Origin: JAUSIF01 sp040901465
Lineage (GTDB): Bacteria > Pseudomonadota > Alphaproteobacteria > Rhizobiales > Xanthobacteraceae
Length of the DNA: 64,000 nucleotides
Reading direction: 5' to 3'
NCBI GenBank assembly: GCA_040901465.1
Contig: JBBDYN010000032.1
Coordinates: 62,001 to 126,000, forward strand
Shown here: positions 25,843 through 37,634 of the stretch, piece by piece
Layout: each line of letters starts with the position of its first letter
How positions within the stretch are numbered: position 1 is the first letter of the stretch
Notes under the pieces: generated by a model
Told to the model about the DNA's origin: nothing
Seen by the model: only the letters and a program-made list of their open reading frames with translations
The model's database searches: none
Made by a program: the position numbers and the translations under genes

Positions 25843-26148
25843 CTATTCCGTCCGCAGCACCGAAAAGTCCTCACCCGGCAGGAGCTTTTCCAGCGCGGTC
25901 TGCTCTTCCTCCCGCACGTCGACAAAATCGACGCGCGCGGCGGGCGGGCCGCGCCGGCAGGCATCGATCACGGCTTCGACGGCTGCTGCCGGCCCGGCGA
26001 TGGTCGCTTCGACCGCGCCGTCCCGCCGGTTCCGCACCCACCCACGCAGGCTGCGCCGCGTGGCCTCGTACTCCACGAACGCGCGGAATCCGATGCCCTG
26101 CACACGACCTGTGATCAACAAGCGGACAGCGCGGTCCTGTGTGCTCAT
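25843..26148 (-). CDS. acyP: Acylphosphatase
   Basis: 101 residues with the active-site Arg22 in GRVQGIGFRAF and Asn40 in GWVRNRRDG. It hydrolyses acyl phosphates. Its ATG overlaps the stop of the gamma-glutamylcyclotransferase gene (ATGA), so the two are co-translated. Confidence 0.95.
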   Translation of the reverse strand: MSTQDRAVRLLITGRVQGIGFRAFVEYEATRRSLRGWVRNRRDGAVEATIAGPAAAVEAVIDACRRGPPAARVDFVDVREEEQTALEKLLPGEDFSVLRTE

Positions 26149-26573
26149 GGCGCACTCATCATCTCGCGTTCCAGCGCCCGCGCATAGTCATCCGGAAAGT
26201 TCCAGTGGCGCGCCGCCGCAAGGACGAACTCGCAGTATTTCGCGCTCGGCCGCGCCGGCCGCGCGTCGTTCGCGACATAGACGAGTGCGCGCAGAAGCTT
26301 GTCTCCGACATGCACCGGCAGCGTCGCATGCTGATAGAGCCCGCCGCCGATCTGCTCATAGGCGTCGAGCGCGACGCGGTCGCGCGCCGTGATGCGCCAC
26401 AGGACGCCGTGCACCGCGGCACCACGCTTGGGCGCGATCGAACCATAGCCGCCATGCGCGATGAAGAAGCGGTGATTGTCGAGCCGCGCCGGGCCGAGCG
26501 CCTCCGCTTGCGGGCACAGCTGCGCCATGTGCGCGCGGTCCATGTTGGAGCCATAGGCGAAATAGTGGCGCAT
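26145..26573 (-). CDS. Gamma-glutamylcyclotransferase family protein
   Basis: 142 residues with the substrate-binding YFAYGSNMD (residues 4-12) and a catalytic Glu73 in DAYEQIG, followed by YxxxxxxV..G.. segments of the GGCT fold. Members release 5-oxoproline from gamma-glutamyl peptides or amines. Overlaps the acylphosphatase gene downstream by four bases. Confidence 0.92.
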   Translation of the reverse strand: MRHYFAYGSNMDRAHMAQLCPQAEALGPARLDNHRFFIAHGGYGSIAPKRGAAVHGVLWRITARDRVALDAYEQIGGGLYQHATLPVHVGDKLLRALVYVANDARPARPSAKYCEFVLAAARHWNFPDDYARALEREMMSAP

Positions 26574-26587
26574 GGGTGATCTCCAAT

Positions 26588-26607
26588 CCCTCCCCTTCAG
26601 GGGAGGG
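26588..26607 (-). terminator. CCCTCCCC/GGGGAGGG hairpin after pccA
   Basis: Perfect 8-base stem CCCTCCCC-ttca-GGGGAGGG five bases beyond the pccA stop, in the gap before the gamma-glutamylcyclotransferase start. It is in the position of a terminator for pccA, but no T-tract follows; this palindrome type is widespread in alphaproteobacterial gaps, so it may only be a repeat. Confidence 0.6.
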
Positions 26608-26611
26608 AAGA

Positions 26612-28627
<2,016 letters not shown>

Positions 28628-28679
28628 GCCCCGGCTCGGATGACGCGGTAGCGGATTTGCGGGTCCGCGTTCCGGAAAG

Positions 28680-29963
28680 TCAATTGCCGTGCCAGACCGA
28701 CAGGAACAGCGCAATCGCCGCGCCCGCCAACATCGGAATTCCAAGGCCTGCTGCTAGCCGCAGCGCGAATGCACGCCCGCCCAGGGCGAAGCCTGATCCG
28801 AGCTTGAAGGCGGTGTTGGAAACGACCGCGAGCAGCACGCCGAGCGCCGCGAGTGCGGGCTCAAGCGCGCCGCGGCCGAGCTCGGCCATGGAATAGGTAA
28901 TCGAATCCGTATCGGCGAGACCGCCGACCAACGCCGCGAGCAGCGCGCCGGCCGAGCCGAAATACTCCGTCGCCGCACCGGTTATGAATTTCACGGCCGC
29001 GAGCATGGCCGCGAGCGCAAGCGTCTCGCGCAACGAAAATGGATTACGCAGCTTGAGCGCGGACTTCGACCTGGCCTGAAGGTCGCCTTTTGCCAGCAGG
29101 AAGGTCATGCCGAACGCCGCAAGCGCTCCGAGCAAGAGAGGTCCCATTGTATAGATTGCGACCGCCGCATTGAGTACGGCCACGATCGCAAGCGTGCGCA
29201 GGAGCGCGACGCCCGTCGCGAGCGTCGAACTCGCGGCAAGCAAATTCACTTCCGCCTCTCCCTTGGCCGCGCGCCGCGCCGCGGTCACGTTGACGGCGGT
29301 CGAGGACACGAGGCCGCCCGCCGCCGCGGCGAGCAGGAGTCCCTGCCCCGCGCCGAACCGCTTCACGGCGGCGTAGCCGACGAATGACACGGCCGCGAGC
29401 ACCACGGCGAGCAGCCAGACCTGGCGGAAATTGATTCCCCCGAACGGTCCGTAGCTCTCGTCCGGAATGATCGGCAACGCGAGAAACGTCATCGCCGCGA
29501 GCACGATCGCCGCCCGCAGTTCGCGCCAAGTGATGCGCTGAAGCCAGTGGTGCAGCGCCTCGCGCACGGCGAGCACGACCACCACAGCCACGCCGCCGGC
29601 GGCCGCCAGAATCATGTCGCCGATCAGCGCATAGGCGCCGAGCGCGAACGTGGCCATGGCGGCGACCACGGTTGTGGCGCCGAAGGTCTTGTCGTGCTGA
29701 AGCTCGCGCAGCCGGAACGTGGCGAATATCGCGCTGAAGGCAAGCAACCCGGCGCTCAAGATGATCGCGGCCGCGACCGGATCCGCGAGCGCCTTGGCGA
29801 TCGCGCCGAACACCCCGCCGAGTATGCCCGTGAGCGTGAACGTGCGGATGCCGGCCGTGCGCATGCCCGCGCCCGCCTTGCGTTCGCGCCAGCCACGCTC
29901 GACGCCGACCAGGAGGCCGATTCCCCCGGCGACCGCGAGACGTTGCAGGAGTTCGATTTCCAC
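28680..29963 (-). CDS. MgtC/SapB-like DUF4010 membrane protein
   Basis: 427 residues, about twelve hydrophobic helices. The N-terminal half resembles MgtC (LQRLAVAGGIGLLVGVERGWRERK...AGIRTFTLTGILGG), the C-terminal half is DUF4010 (GLADTDSITYSMAELGRG). It starts with GTG at 29963 behind GGGAG. Function unknown; relatives are linked with Mg2+ stress, but that is not shown here. Confidence 0.92.
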   Translation of the reverse strand: MEIELLQRLAVAGGIGLLVGVERGWRERKAGAGMRTAGIRTFTLTGILGGVFGAIAKALADPVAAAIILSAGLLAFSAIFATFRLRELQHDKTFGATTVVAAMATFALGAYALIGDMILAAAGGVAVVVVLAVREALHHWLQRITWRELRAAIVLAAMTFLALPIIPDESYGPFGGINFRQVWLLAVVLAAVSFVGYAAVKRFGAGQGLLLAAAAGGLVSSTAVNVTAARRAAKGEAEVNLLAASSTLATGVALLRTLAIVAVLNAAVAIYTMGPLLLGALAAFGMTFLLAKGDLQARSKSALKLRNPFSLRETLALAAMLAAVKFITGAATEYFGSAGALLAALVGGLADTDSITYSMAELGRGALEPALAALGVLLAVVSNTAFKLGSGFALGGRAFALRLAAGLGIPMLAGAAIALFLSVWHGN

Positions 29964-30026
29964 GGTGGCTCCCGGTGTACCGCTACTTTCTTACCGGCAC
30001 CGGGCGGCCGGCGAAAGTGCCCCCCG

Positions 30027-30398
30027 CTAGCGGACGAGCACTCTCACCCGGACGTTGGTGCAGCCCGCCTTGCCGTCGTCGGTGCCGCACAGGGTGAAAG
30101 TGAAACGGTCGCGTCCCTTGAAGCCGGGATTGGAACGATAATAGGCCGTCGCGTTTCCCTGCGCACGCACGCCGCCATAGCGCGGCCGTGCGGTGACTTC
30201 ATTACTCGCGATCTCAAAGATTTCGTCGTCCGCGAAACGGACGCGGCAATCTTTACCGGTAAGCACGATCATCTCAACGTCGGTATCGGTCGCGAACGGG
30301 AGCGGCTGCCGATAGACCTCACAGGTCGCAGCAGCGGCCGCGCGCGGCGCGATCAACGCGAGCACCGTCGCTGCGATGAAGATGAGGGGCGCCCGCAT
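30027..30398 (-). CDS. Secreted beta-rich protein, unknown
   Basis: 123 residues: signal peptide MRAPLIFIAATVLALIAPRAAAAA, then a small beta-rich domain with four cysteines (TCEVYRQ, KDCRVRF, TLCGTDD, AGCTNVR), likely two disulfides. RFTFTLCGTDDGKAGCTNVRVRV looks like the last strands of an Ig-like fold. Its ATG is 12 bases after the stop of 30410-31282, so they are probably co-transcribed. Family not recognised. Confidence 0.82.
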   Translation of the reverse strand: MRAPLIFIAATVLALIAPRAAAAATCEVYRQPLPFATDTDVEMIVLTGKDCRVRFADDEIFEIASNEVTARPRYGGVRAQGNATAYYRSNPGFKGRDRFTFTLCGTDDGKAGCTNVRVRVLVR

Positions 30399-30409
30399 GG
30401 AGTCTGCGC

Positions 30410-31282
30410 TCACGCCGCCCGATCGAGGAACCGGCGCAGCGTTGGATCGATATCGCCCGGCTCGCCCGAGAACAGGCGCAGCAGCGAATACTCCGCGGCG
30501 GTCGGCCGCCCGTCTCGCATAATGCGGCTCGCGAGCCAGGCCGTCTGATCCGCATCGAGCCGCGCATCGGCCGGCAAACGCTCGGCAATCGTCGCACCCG
30601 GCGCCAGCATGTCGCGGCGCGGCGCCACTTTGACGCTCAGCGCCGACATCAGATGATTGGCGATCGCCTTGAAAAACAGATCGTCGAACGCGGGATCGCT
30701 GGCGCCGCCCGCCACCGCGTCGTGCAGATCGAACAGAGCCTCGGCCTCGGCGCGGCTCACCGCGTGCCCGGCGTCGCCGCCCGCCGCCACCAGAATGCGC
30801 GCGAGCAAGGCCACGTCCTCGCCATCGATCATCCGGCTGTAATGCGCGCGTTTGCCGATCGCGGGCCCCTCGCCGGCGATCACGGCCACACGCAATTGGT
30901 CGATCGCATAGGCCGCGAGCACCGGCGGTGTTTCCGGCGCGATCTCGATCAGACGCAGGACCGCGGCGAAGCCGCCCACGGTCGCGATGCGCCGGCCGTG
31001 CGCAAGCGCGCCGACGAGCCATTCAGCCTTGCCCTTGTCGACAAACCCTGCCGGCTCTTGCCGCTGCAGTACATGATCGGCGACGGTGGCCGCAAAAAAA
31101 TCACGCCAGCCGGGCGTCGCGCTGGCGAGCGAGTGATCGAACGCGATCAATTCCTCGGCTTCGTCGCGTGTGCCGATTCCGTCCGCATATACCTCGCGTA
31201 GGAGCGCGATCACGTCCGCGGCGTTGATGTTCCTGCCCTGCACGAAGGCCAAGGCGAATGACTGCGACTTGGAGGCGCCCAT
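30410..31282 (-). CDS. Conserved hypothetical helical protein
   Basis: 290 residues, no signal peptide or membrane helix. Several similar helical units each carry a D-G-x-x-x-x-x-E-x-x-x-L pattern (GIGTRDEAEELIAFDHS; MIDGEDVALLARILV; VSRAEAEALFDLHDAV; MRDGRPTAAEYSLLRLF), suggesting internal repeats of an EF-hand-like or TerB-like helical fold. The first gene of a two-gene unit with the secreted protein at 30027. I cannot assign a function. Confidence 0.8.
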   Translation of the reverse strand: MGASKSQSFALAFVQGRNINAADVIALLREVYADGIGTRDEAEELIAFDHSLASATPGWRDFFAATVADHVLQRQEPAGFVDKGKAEWLVGALAHGRRIATVGGFAAVLRLIEIAPETPPVLAAYAIDQLRVAVIAGEGPAIGKRAHYSRMIDGEDVALLARILVAAGGDAGHAVSRAEAEALFDLHDAVAGGASDPAFDDLFFKAIANHLMSALSVKVAPRRDMLAPGATIAERLPADARLDADQTAWLASRIMRDGRPTAAEYSLLRLFSGEPGDIDPTLRRFLDRAA

Positions 31283-31445
31283 GTCCGCCCGATCCCCTTT
31301 TTCCCGGGGACGAGCGTGCGGCGTCTATGGTTACCAACTTGCTAATGGCGGCCCCGCACCGCGCGCAATGCCCGCACCTTGCGGTTTTCCGGCAACACCC
31401 CTACCTGCGATTAGGAAAAAATAATCGGGGTGACGGGAATTTTTC

Positions 31446-32377
31446 ATGTCCAAAAGCGCCGGCATTCACCACATCACCGCCATTGCCGGAGAGCCGAAGC
31501 GGCACGTGGCATTTTATCGGGACGCATTGGGACTTCGTCTGGTGAAGCGCACCGTCAATTTCGACGATCCCACCACTTGGCACCTCTATTACGGCGACGA
31601 GCTCGGCGCGCCCGGAACGGCGCTGACCTTCTTCGTCTGGGAGCAGCTCGCGCCCGGCCGTCACGGCTCCGGCGAAGCCCAGGAGATCGGCTTTAAGATC
31701 CCCGAAACCGCTTTAGATTTCTGGCGCAAGCGACTCAGCCAGAAGGGAATTGCGCCAAGGACGCGCCGACACGCTTTGGCGAGAAGGTGATTTCCTTCTC
31801 CGATCCCGACGGCCAGAAGCTCGAGCTTGTCGCCACCAAGGAAGCAGGCAAGATTCCCGGCTGGTCCAACGGCGACGTGCCCGCCGATCACGCAATCCGC
31901 GGCTTCCACGGCGTCACGCTGGAAGTCCCGAACCCGGCATCCACCGGCCGCGTGCTCGGCGAGGTTTTCGGTTTCGAGCCCGCCGGCAACGATGGCAATC
32001 GCCACCGTTTCGTCTCCAAGGGCGCGCCGATCGGCACTGTCGTCGATCTCCGCGTGACGCCGGGTGCGGCGCGCGCGAGCCAAGGCGTGGGCACCGTGCA
32101 TCACGTCGCCTTTCGCGCTTCCGGCGACGAGCAGGAAATGGAAATGCGCAAGCGCGCGCTTGCGCTCGGCCTGCACGCGACCGACCAGGTTCCCCGCCAC
32201 TATTTCCGCTCGGTCTATTTTCGCGAGCCGAACGGGATCCTGTTCGAGATTGCCACCGACGATCCGGGATTCACCGTGGACGAGCCGAAGGAGACGCTCG
32301 GTGAACACGTGAAGTTGCCGCCCTGGTACGAACAGCAGCGCAGCCAGATCGAGGCGACCTTGCCGGCGCTCGAATAG
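31446..32377 (+). pseudogene. Ring-cleaving (extradiol-type) dioxygenase, frameshifted
   Basis: Two glyoxalase/VOC halves. The first, from ATG 31446, reads IHHITAIAGEPKRHVAFYRDALGLRLVKRTVNFDDPTTWHLYYGD...; it runs out of frame after SQKGI (about 31757). The second resumes in another frame with KDAPTRFGEKVISFSDPDGQ (about 31758 on) and covers a second VOC module (GTVHHVAFRA, RSVYFREPNGILFEIATDDPGF). One missing base between 31750 and 31762 explains it. The family is the PcpA-like / YkcA ring-cleaving dioxygenase. Pseudogene or assembly error. Confidence 0.87.
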
Positions 32378-32606
32378 GGGCCCGATACCGCCTATCTCTC
32401 TCTTTTTTCGGCGTCCGAGCCGGTCGCGCGCGATCGGTCGATTGAGCGCGAACCGACTAAGACTCCGCTAACCACCCGCTGCCCTTTGCACTTCGAAGTA
32501 GCCGATATCGCGGTACCGTTAACCGCACATGGCGTTATCCGGCGCACAACTGCACTCGAAGCGCCGCCGTTCTGTGCGGCGGCCAATGGGGCTCCGGCCA
32601 ACGTCC

Positions 32607-32855
32607 ATGAGCGCAGTTCTCGGGTCCAAAAGTCCGCATGCGCTCGACGGGATCAAGCGTGAACTGGATGAGATCGCGCTCGCGCCCGCCGTCCGCGAGC
32701 GAGTTCGTGACCACTACGAGGATCTCACGAAATTGGCCGCGACCCTGCACAAGCTCGGCATCGCGGAACAGGAAATCGACCGCCACGTATTGGAGATTTT
32801 CGGTCAGTACCGCGTCGCCTTGCTGCGCAATATCGAACGCATGACCTCGGTCTGA
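32607..32855 (+). CDS. Small helical hypothetical protein
   Basis: 82 residues from ATG 32607 (MSAVLGSKSPHALDGIKREL...); an in-frame ATG at 32529 would add 26 basic residues and seems less likely. The sequence is helical with DRHVLEIFGQYRVALLRNIERM at the C-terminus. It lies 30 bases upstream of the GAF-GGDEF gene and may be cotranscribed with it. Not recognised. Confidence 0.62.
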   Translation: MSAVLGSKSPHALDGIKRELDEIALAPAVRERVRDHYEDLTKLAATLHKLGIAEQEIDRHVLEIFGQYRVALLRNIERMTSV

Positions 32856-32885
32856 TTGCGTGCGCTAGGCAGGAGGCCAGAGTCG

Positions 32886-33914
32886 ATGATCAAATGTAAC
32901 CCCGGCGGCGAAAGCGCGCGAATCCAAGCTCTCTACAAGTACGACGTACTGGACTCCGCGCAGGAGGAGGCGTTCGACCGCATCACGCGTCTCGCCAAGA
33001 CCGTCCTTCAAATGCCGATCGCAATGGTCTCGCTCGTCGACAAGGACCGCATCTGGTTCAAGTCGAGGCAGAATGTCCCCGTGCCGGAGTCGCCTCGCGA
33101 CGGTTCGTTTTGCACACATACCATCCAGCACACCGAACCATTCATCGTCACCGACGCCAGCGCTGATCCTCTCTTCGCCGACAATCCGGTGGTGAGCGGA
33201 GAACCGGGCATCCGTTTCTATATCGGCGTGCCATTGCGCACGCGCGAAGGTCACAATCTCGGCTCGCTCTGCACGCTGGACACCAAGGTGCGGACGCTGA
33301 CGCCGGAACAAATCGATCTGCTCAAGGATCTGGCCCGACTCGTCGTAGACGAACTCGAACTCCGACTGGTCGCCGCGACCGACAGTCTCACCGGCGCGAT
33401 GAGCCGGCGGCATTTCCTTGAGGAAGCCAATCGCGATTTCGCGAGCGCGCAGCGTCACCGGCGGCCGCTCAGCTGCATCCTGATCGACATGGACCGGTTC
33501 AAGTCGATCAACGACTCCTACGGTCACGGCACCGGCGATCTCGTGCTCCAGCATCTCGTCTCGTTGTGCAAGGCAACGTTGCGCGCATCGGACTATGTGG
33601 GCCGGCCTGGCGGCGAAGAATTCATGATCATGCTGCCGGAGACGCCGGTCAACGACGCATTCGACGTGGCCGAGCGCCTCCGAAATGCACTGGCCGCGTC
33701 AGTCATCCGCGTGCCGGCGGGCAACATCAATGCGACCGCGAGCCTCGGCGTCGCGGGCCTGACCGAGGATCACGGCAGCGTCGACAGACTGTTTAAGGAC
33801 GTCGATACGGCGATGTACGCCGCGAAATTGTATGGTCGAAATCGCACCGTGATCTATGACTCGAAGCTCGGCGACCCGGTATCGAACCGGGATCCTCTTC
33901 GTCTGAGCGCGTAG
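32886..33914 (+). CDS. GAF-GGDEF diguanylate cyclase
   Basis: 342 residues: a GAF domain (about 25-160) with the SFCTHTIQ heart, and a GGDEF domain with the active GGEEF motif at 242-246. An intact RASD (233-236) lies five residues before it, the product-inhibition I-site. No membrane segment, so it is cytosolic. The AGGAGG site precedes ATG 32886. It should synthesise c-di-GMP in response to a small ligand or redox signal sensed by GAF. Confidence 0.95.
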   Translation: MIKCNPGGESARIQALYKYDVLDSAQEEAFDRITRLAKTVLQMPIAMVSLVDKDRIWFKSRQNVPVPESPRDGSFCTHTIQHTEPFIVTDASADPLFADNPVVSGEPGIRFYIGVPLRTREGHNLGSLCTLDTKVRTLTPEQIDLLKDLARLVVDELELRLVAATDSLTGAMSRRHFLEEANRDFASAQRHRRPLSCILIDMDRFKSINDSYGHGTGDLVLQHLVSLCKATLRASDYVGRPGGEEFMIMLPETPVNDAFDVAERLRNALAASVIRVPAGNINATASLGVAGLTEDHGSVDRLFKDVDTAMYAAKLYGRNRTVIYDSKLGDPVSNRDPLRLSA

Positions 33915-34079
33915 ACCAATCTGCCTTAGCACGGCCTGATTTCAGAGGGCGTCGTCCCGGCGCAAGATTTTGCATGACCAACGAATATTAAGTCGAGGTC
34001 TGGAACTTTTTATGAAAAGGCCTAGAGTGCTCGACAAAGGATTGCCCGCGCTGCGGGCTCAGCACTTAGGGAGATGGCA

Positions 34080-34739
34080 ATGGCGCTCCAGATCGGCGAA
34101 ACCGCCCCGGATTTCGAGGCGCAGACCACCGAAGGCAAGATCAAATTTCACGATTGGATCGGCGACAAATGGGCCGTGCTGTTTTCGCACCCCAAGGACT
34201 TCACGCCGGTCTGCACCACCGAGCTCGGCTACATGGCCCGCATCAAGCCCGAGTTCGACAAGCGCAACGTCAAGGTCATCGGCCTGTCCGTCGACCCGGT
34301 CGACAACCATTCGCGTTGGGCGAACGACATCAAGGAGACGCAAGGGCACGCGCCGAACTATCCGATGATCGGCGACCCCGATCTGAAGATTTCCAAGGCG
34401 TACGGAATGTTGCCCGCCAGCGCCGGCAATACTTCCGAGGGACGCACCGCGGCCGACAACCAGACCGTCCGCAACGTCTTCGTCATCGGCCCCGACAAGA
34501 AGATCAAGCTCGTGCTGGTCTATCCGATGACCACCGGCCGCAACTTCGATGAGGTGCTGCGCGTGATCGACAGCCTCCAGCTCACCGCGAAGCACAAGGT
34601 CGCGACGCCCGTGAACTGGAAGCACGGCGACGACGTGATCATCGCCGGCTCCGTGTCCGACGACGACGCGAAGAAGACCTATCCGCAGGGCTGGAAATCG
34701 CCCAAGCCCTATATCCGCATCGTGCCGCAACCGCGCTGA
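34080..34739 (+). CDS. 1-Cys peroxiredoxin (Prx6 type)
   Basis: 219 residues. Peroxidatic Cys45 lies in KDFTPVCTTE, the PxxxTxxC motif; the length and the extended C-terminal domain (WKHGDDVIIAGSVSD..AKKTYPQGWKSPKPYIRIVPQP) mark the Prx6/1-Cys subfamily, which has no resolving Cys. It reduces H2O2 and alkyl peroxides. Start ATG 34080 is favoured because GGGAG lies six bases upstream; the ATG at 34074 touches that site. Confidence 0.94.
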   Translation: MALQIGETAPDFEAQTTEGKIKFHDWIGDKWAVLFSHPKDFTPVCTTELGYMARIKPEFDKRNVKVIGLSVDPVDNHSRWANDIKETQGHAPNYPMIGDPDLKISKAYGMLPASAGNTSEGRTAADNQTVRNVFVIGPDKKIKLVLVYPMTTGRNFDEVLRVIDSLQLTAKHKVATPVNWKHGDDVIIAGSVSDDDAKKTYPQGWKSPKPYIRIVPQPR

Positions 34740-34764
34740 TTTCCGATTGCACGCGACTGACTCG

Positions 34765-34897
34765 GGCGTCACCCCCGTCCCCGGGTTAAACCCGGGGATC
34801 CCCCGGGGGTCCATCTTCACCAGCACGAGACGCTCGCAAGCAGATGGCATGCCGGGTCATCCTCGGGTCAAGCCCGAGGACAGGCGCCCGGCAATGA
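34765..34897. repeat. Dispersed CCCGGG palindromes
   Basis: Three GC-rich inverted repeats in the gap after the peroxiredoxin: CCCCGGGTT-a-AACCCGGGG (34779-34797), a CCCCCGGGGG palindrome (34800-34809) and CCTCGGGtcaaGCCCGAGG (34861-34879), with flanking GTCATCC and GGCAATGAC. They are members of the intergenic repeat family and may serve as the terminator of the peroxiredoxin transcript. Confidence 0.7.
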
Positions 34898-34907
34898 CAA
34901 TGTGTTG

Positions 34908-35531
34908 ATGGCTACGTCGGGACACGACCTCGGCTTCGTCCACCGCTTCGTCCCCGCGGAGGACCCGAACCGCACACCGCTCTTGCTCCTGCACGGGACG
35001 GGCGCGGACGAGAACGACCTTGTTCCGCTCGGCGCGCAGCTTTCGCCCGGCGCCGCCCTCCTCTCTCCGCGCGGCAAGGTGAGCGAGCACGGCATGCCGC
35101 GCTTCTTCCGCCGCGTGGCCGAGGGCGTGTTTGACGTCGAAGACCTAAGGGCGCGCACCGACGAGCTTGCCGATTTCGTCGCCAAGGCGCGCGGGGCGTA
35201 CGAGCTGGCAAAGCCGATTGCCGTCGGCTTCTCAAACGGCGCCAACATTGCCTGGTCGCTCCTCCTCGATCATCCGGAAGCGCTTGCCGGCGCGATGCTG
35301 ATGCGCGCGATGCTGCCCTTCGATCCGGCGAATATTGCGAAGCTCGATGGCAAGCCGGTCCTGATGCTCTCCGGCGCGGTCGATCCCATCGTCACGGCCG
35401 CGCAGCGCGACAAACTTGCAAAACTGCTCAGGAACGCAGGCGCCGATCTGCAATACGAAGTGCTGCCCGCGGGTCACAATCTCACCCAGCCGGACCTCGC
35501 GCTCGCCGCCGACTGGCTCGCAAAGCGCTGA
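34908..35531 (+). CDS. Carboxylesterase/phospholipase-like hydrolase
   Basis: 207 residues of the Abhydrolase_2 family: LLLLHGTGADENDLVPLG at the N-terminus, nucleophile in GFSNGANIAW, Asp in SGAVDPIV and His in LPAGHNLTQ. Start ATG 34908 (MATSGHD) is chosen, because the frame also has GTG and TTG just before it. A cytosolic esterase; substrate unknown. Confidence 0.92.
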   Translation: MATSGHDLGFVHRFVPAEDPNRTPLLLLHGTGADENDLVPLGAQLSPGAALLSPRGKVSEHGMPRFFRRVAEGVFDVEDLRARTDELADFVAKARGAYELAKPIAVGFSNGANIAWSLLLDHPEALAGAMLMRAMLPFDPANIAKLDGKPVLMLSGAVDPIVTAAQRDKLAKLLRNAGADLQYEVLPAGHNLTQPDLALAADWLAKR

Positions 35532-35535
35532 CGCT

Positions 35536-35640
35536 CTATCCCACAAGCTTTGCGGCAAGCGCGCCGACCGAATACGCAACCGCACTCGCGATCGTGCCCA
35601 GGCCGAGCATCTCGACCCCGGCAATGAACCAGGACCGCGG
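35536..35640 (-). pseudogene. VIT/CCC1-like membrane protein, 3' remnant
   Basis: Only the last ~35 codons remain: WFIAGVEMLGLGTIASAVAYSVGALAAKLVG, resembling the C-terminal helix of the VIT1/CCC1-type iron/manganese transporters. Upstream (beyond about 35640) the sequence turns into the end of an APC permease on the other strand, so the 5' part of this gene is gone. Family assignment is tentative. Confidence 0.6.
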
Positions 35641-35952
35641 GTGATCTATGGGATGGCGAGTCAAGGTGATCTGCCGCCGATGCTGGGTCGGGTTCATCCG
35701 TGCACGGCGACCCCTTTGATCGCCACCGTATTGGTTGCCGTGCTGGTTTCGCTGCTGGCGATCAGTCTGCCGATCGAGAAGCTGGCCGAGTGGACGTCGG
35801 TGGCGACGCTCGTCGTATTCGCGCTGGTGAATCTGGCGCTGATCCGCTTGCAGCGGAGCGCCGCGCCGGCCCACGGCTTCGCCGCCCCGCGCTGGGTGCC
35901 GTATCTCGGTCTTGCCGCTTGCCTGTTGTTACTGGCGACCGCGCTGCTGTGA
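35641..35952 (+). pseudogene. APC-family permease, 3' remnant
   Basis: The frame VIYGMASQGDLPPMLGRVHPCTATPLIATVLVAVLVSLLAISLPIEKLAEWTSVATLVVFALVNLALIRLQ... is the C-terminal ~100 residues of an amino acid/polyamine permease (YGMAxxGxLPxxLxxVHPxTxTP motif). The first ~350 residues and the start are missing; at about 35640 it abuts the remnant of another gene. No start codon with a ribosome binding site precedes it. Confidence 0.78.
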
Positions 35953-36025
35953 ACGGATTGGCCCTCGCCTCCTTGGCGCCGCCAAGCTATGAGCGTTGCG
36001 CGATAGCTACGGAGGAAGCGCCAAA

Positions 36026-37153
<1,128 letters not shown>

Positions 37154-37170
37154 GTTCTTCAGGACCCTCC

Positions 37171-37563
37171 ATGAGCGAACATCCGCAGCCACCCTTTGCC
37201 GACTTCATCGGCATGAAGATCACTCATCTGACGCCGGAAGGCGCCAACGGCGAACTCGTGGCAACCGAAGAGAACTCCAATCGCTTCGGCGCACTACACG
37301 GCGGTGCGATCATGACGCTCGCCGACACGCTCGGCGGTATGTCCACGCTGATCGGCCTTCCCAAAGGCTCGACCACCACCACGATCGAGAGCAAGACCAA
37401 TTTTCTCGCGGCGATCCCTGTCGGCAATACCGCGCGCGGCGAGTGCACCGCCCTGCACCGCGGCCGCACCACGATGGTGTGGCAGACCAAGATCACCCGC
37501 GATGACGGCAGGCTCGCGGCCGTGGTGACGCAGACGCAGCTCGTGATTCCGCCGAAGAGCTAG
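37171..37563 (+). CDS. PaaI-family hotdog thioesterase (copy 3)
   Basis: 130 residues. NRFGALHGGAIMTLADTLGGM carries the hotdog helix with the LHGG motif. It follows frmA on the same strand 17 bases on, so they share a transcript. It acts on acyl-CoA or perhaps another thioester; a role with formylglutathione is only a guess from position. Confidence 0.9.
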   Translation: MSEHPQPPFADFIGMKITHLTPEGANGELVATEENSNRFGALHGGAIMTLADTLGGMSTLIGLPKGSTTTTIESKTNFLAAIPVGNTARGECTALHRGRTTMVWQTKITRDDGRLAAVVTQTQLVIPPKS

Positions 37564-37634
37564 CTTTATCGAATGCTATCAGTGAGCGAGCCGTAAGGCC
37601 GACACTTGCACGAATGTCCGCCGATTTAGATCGG

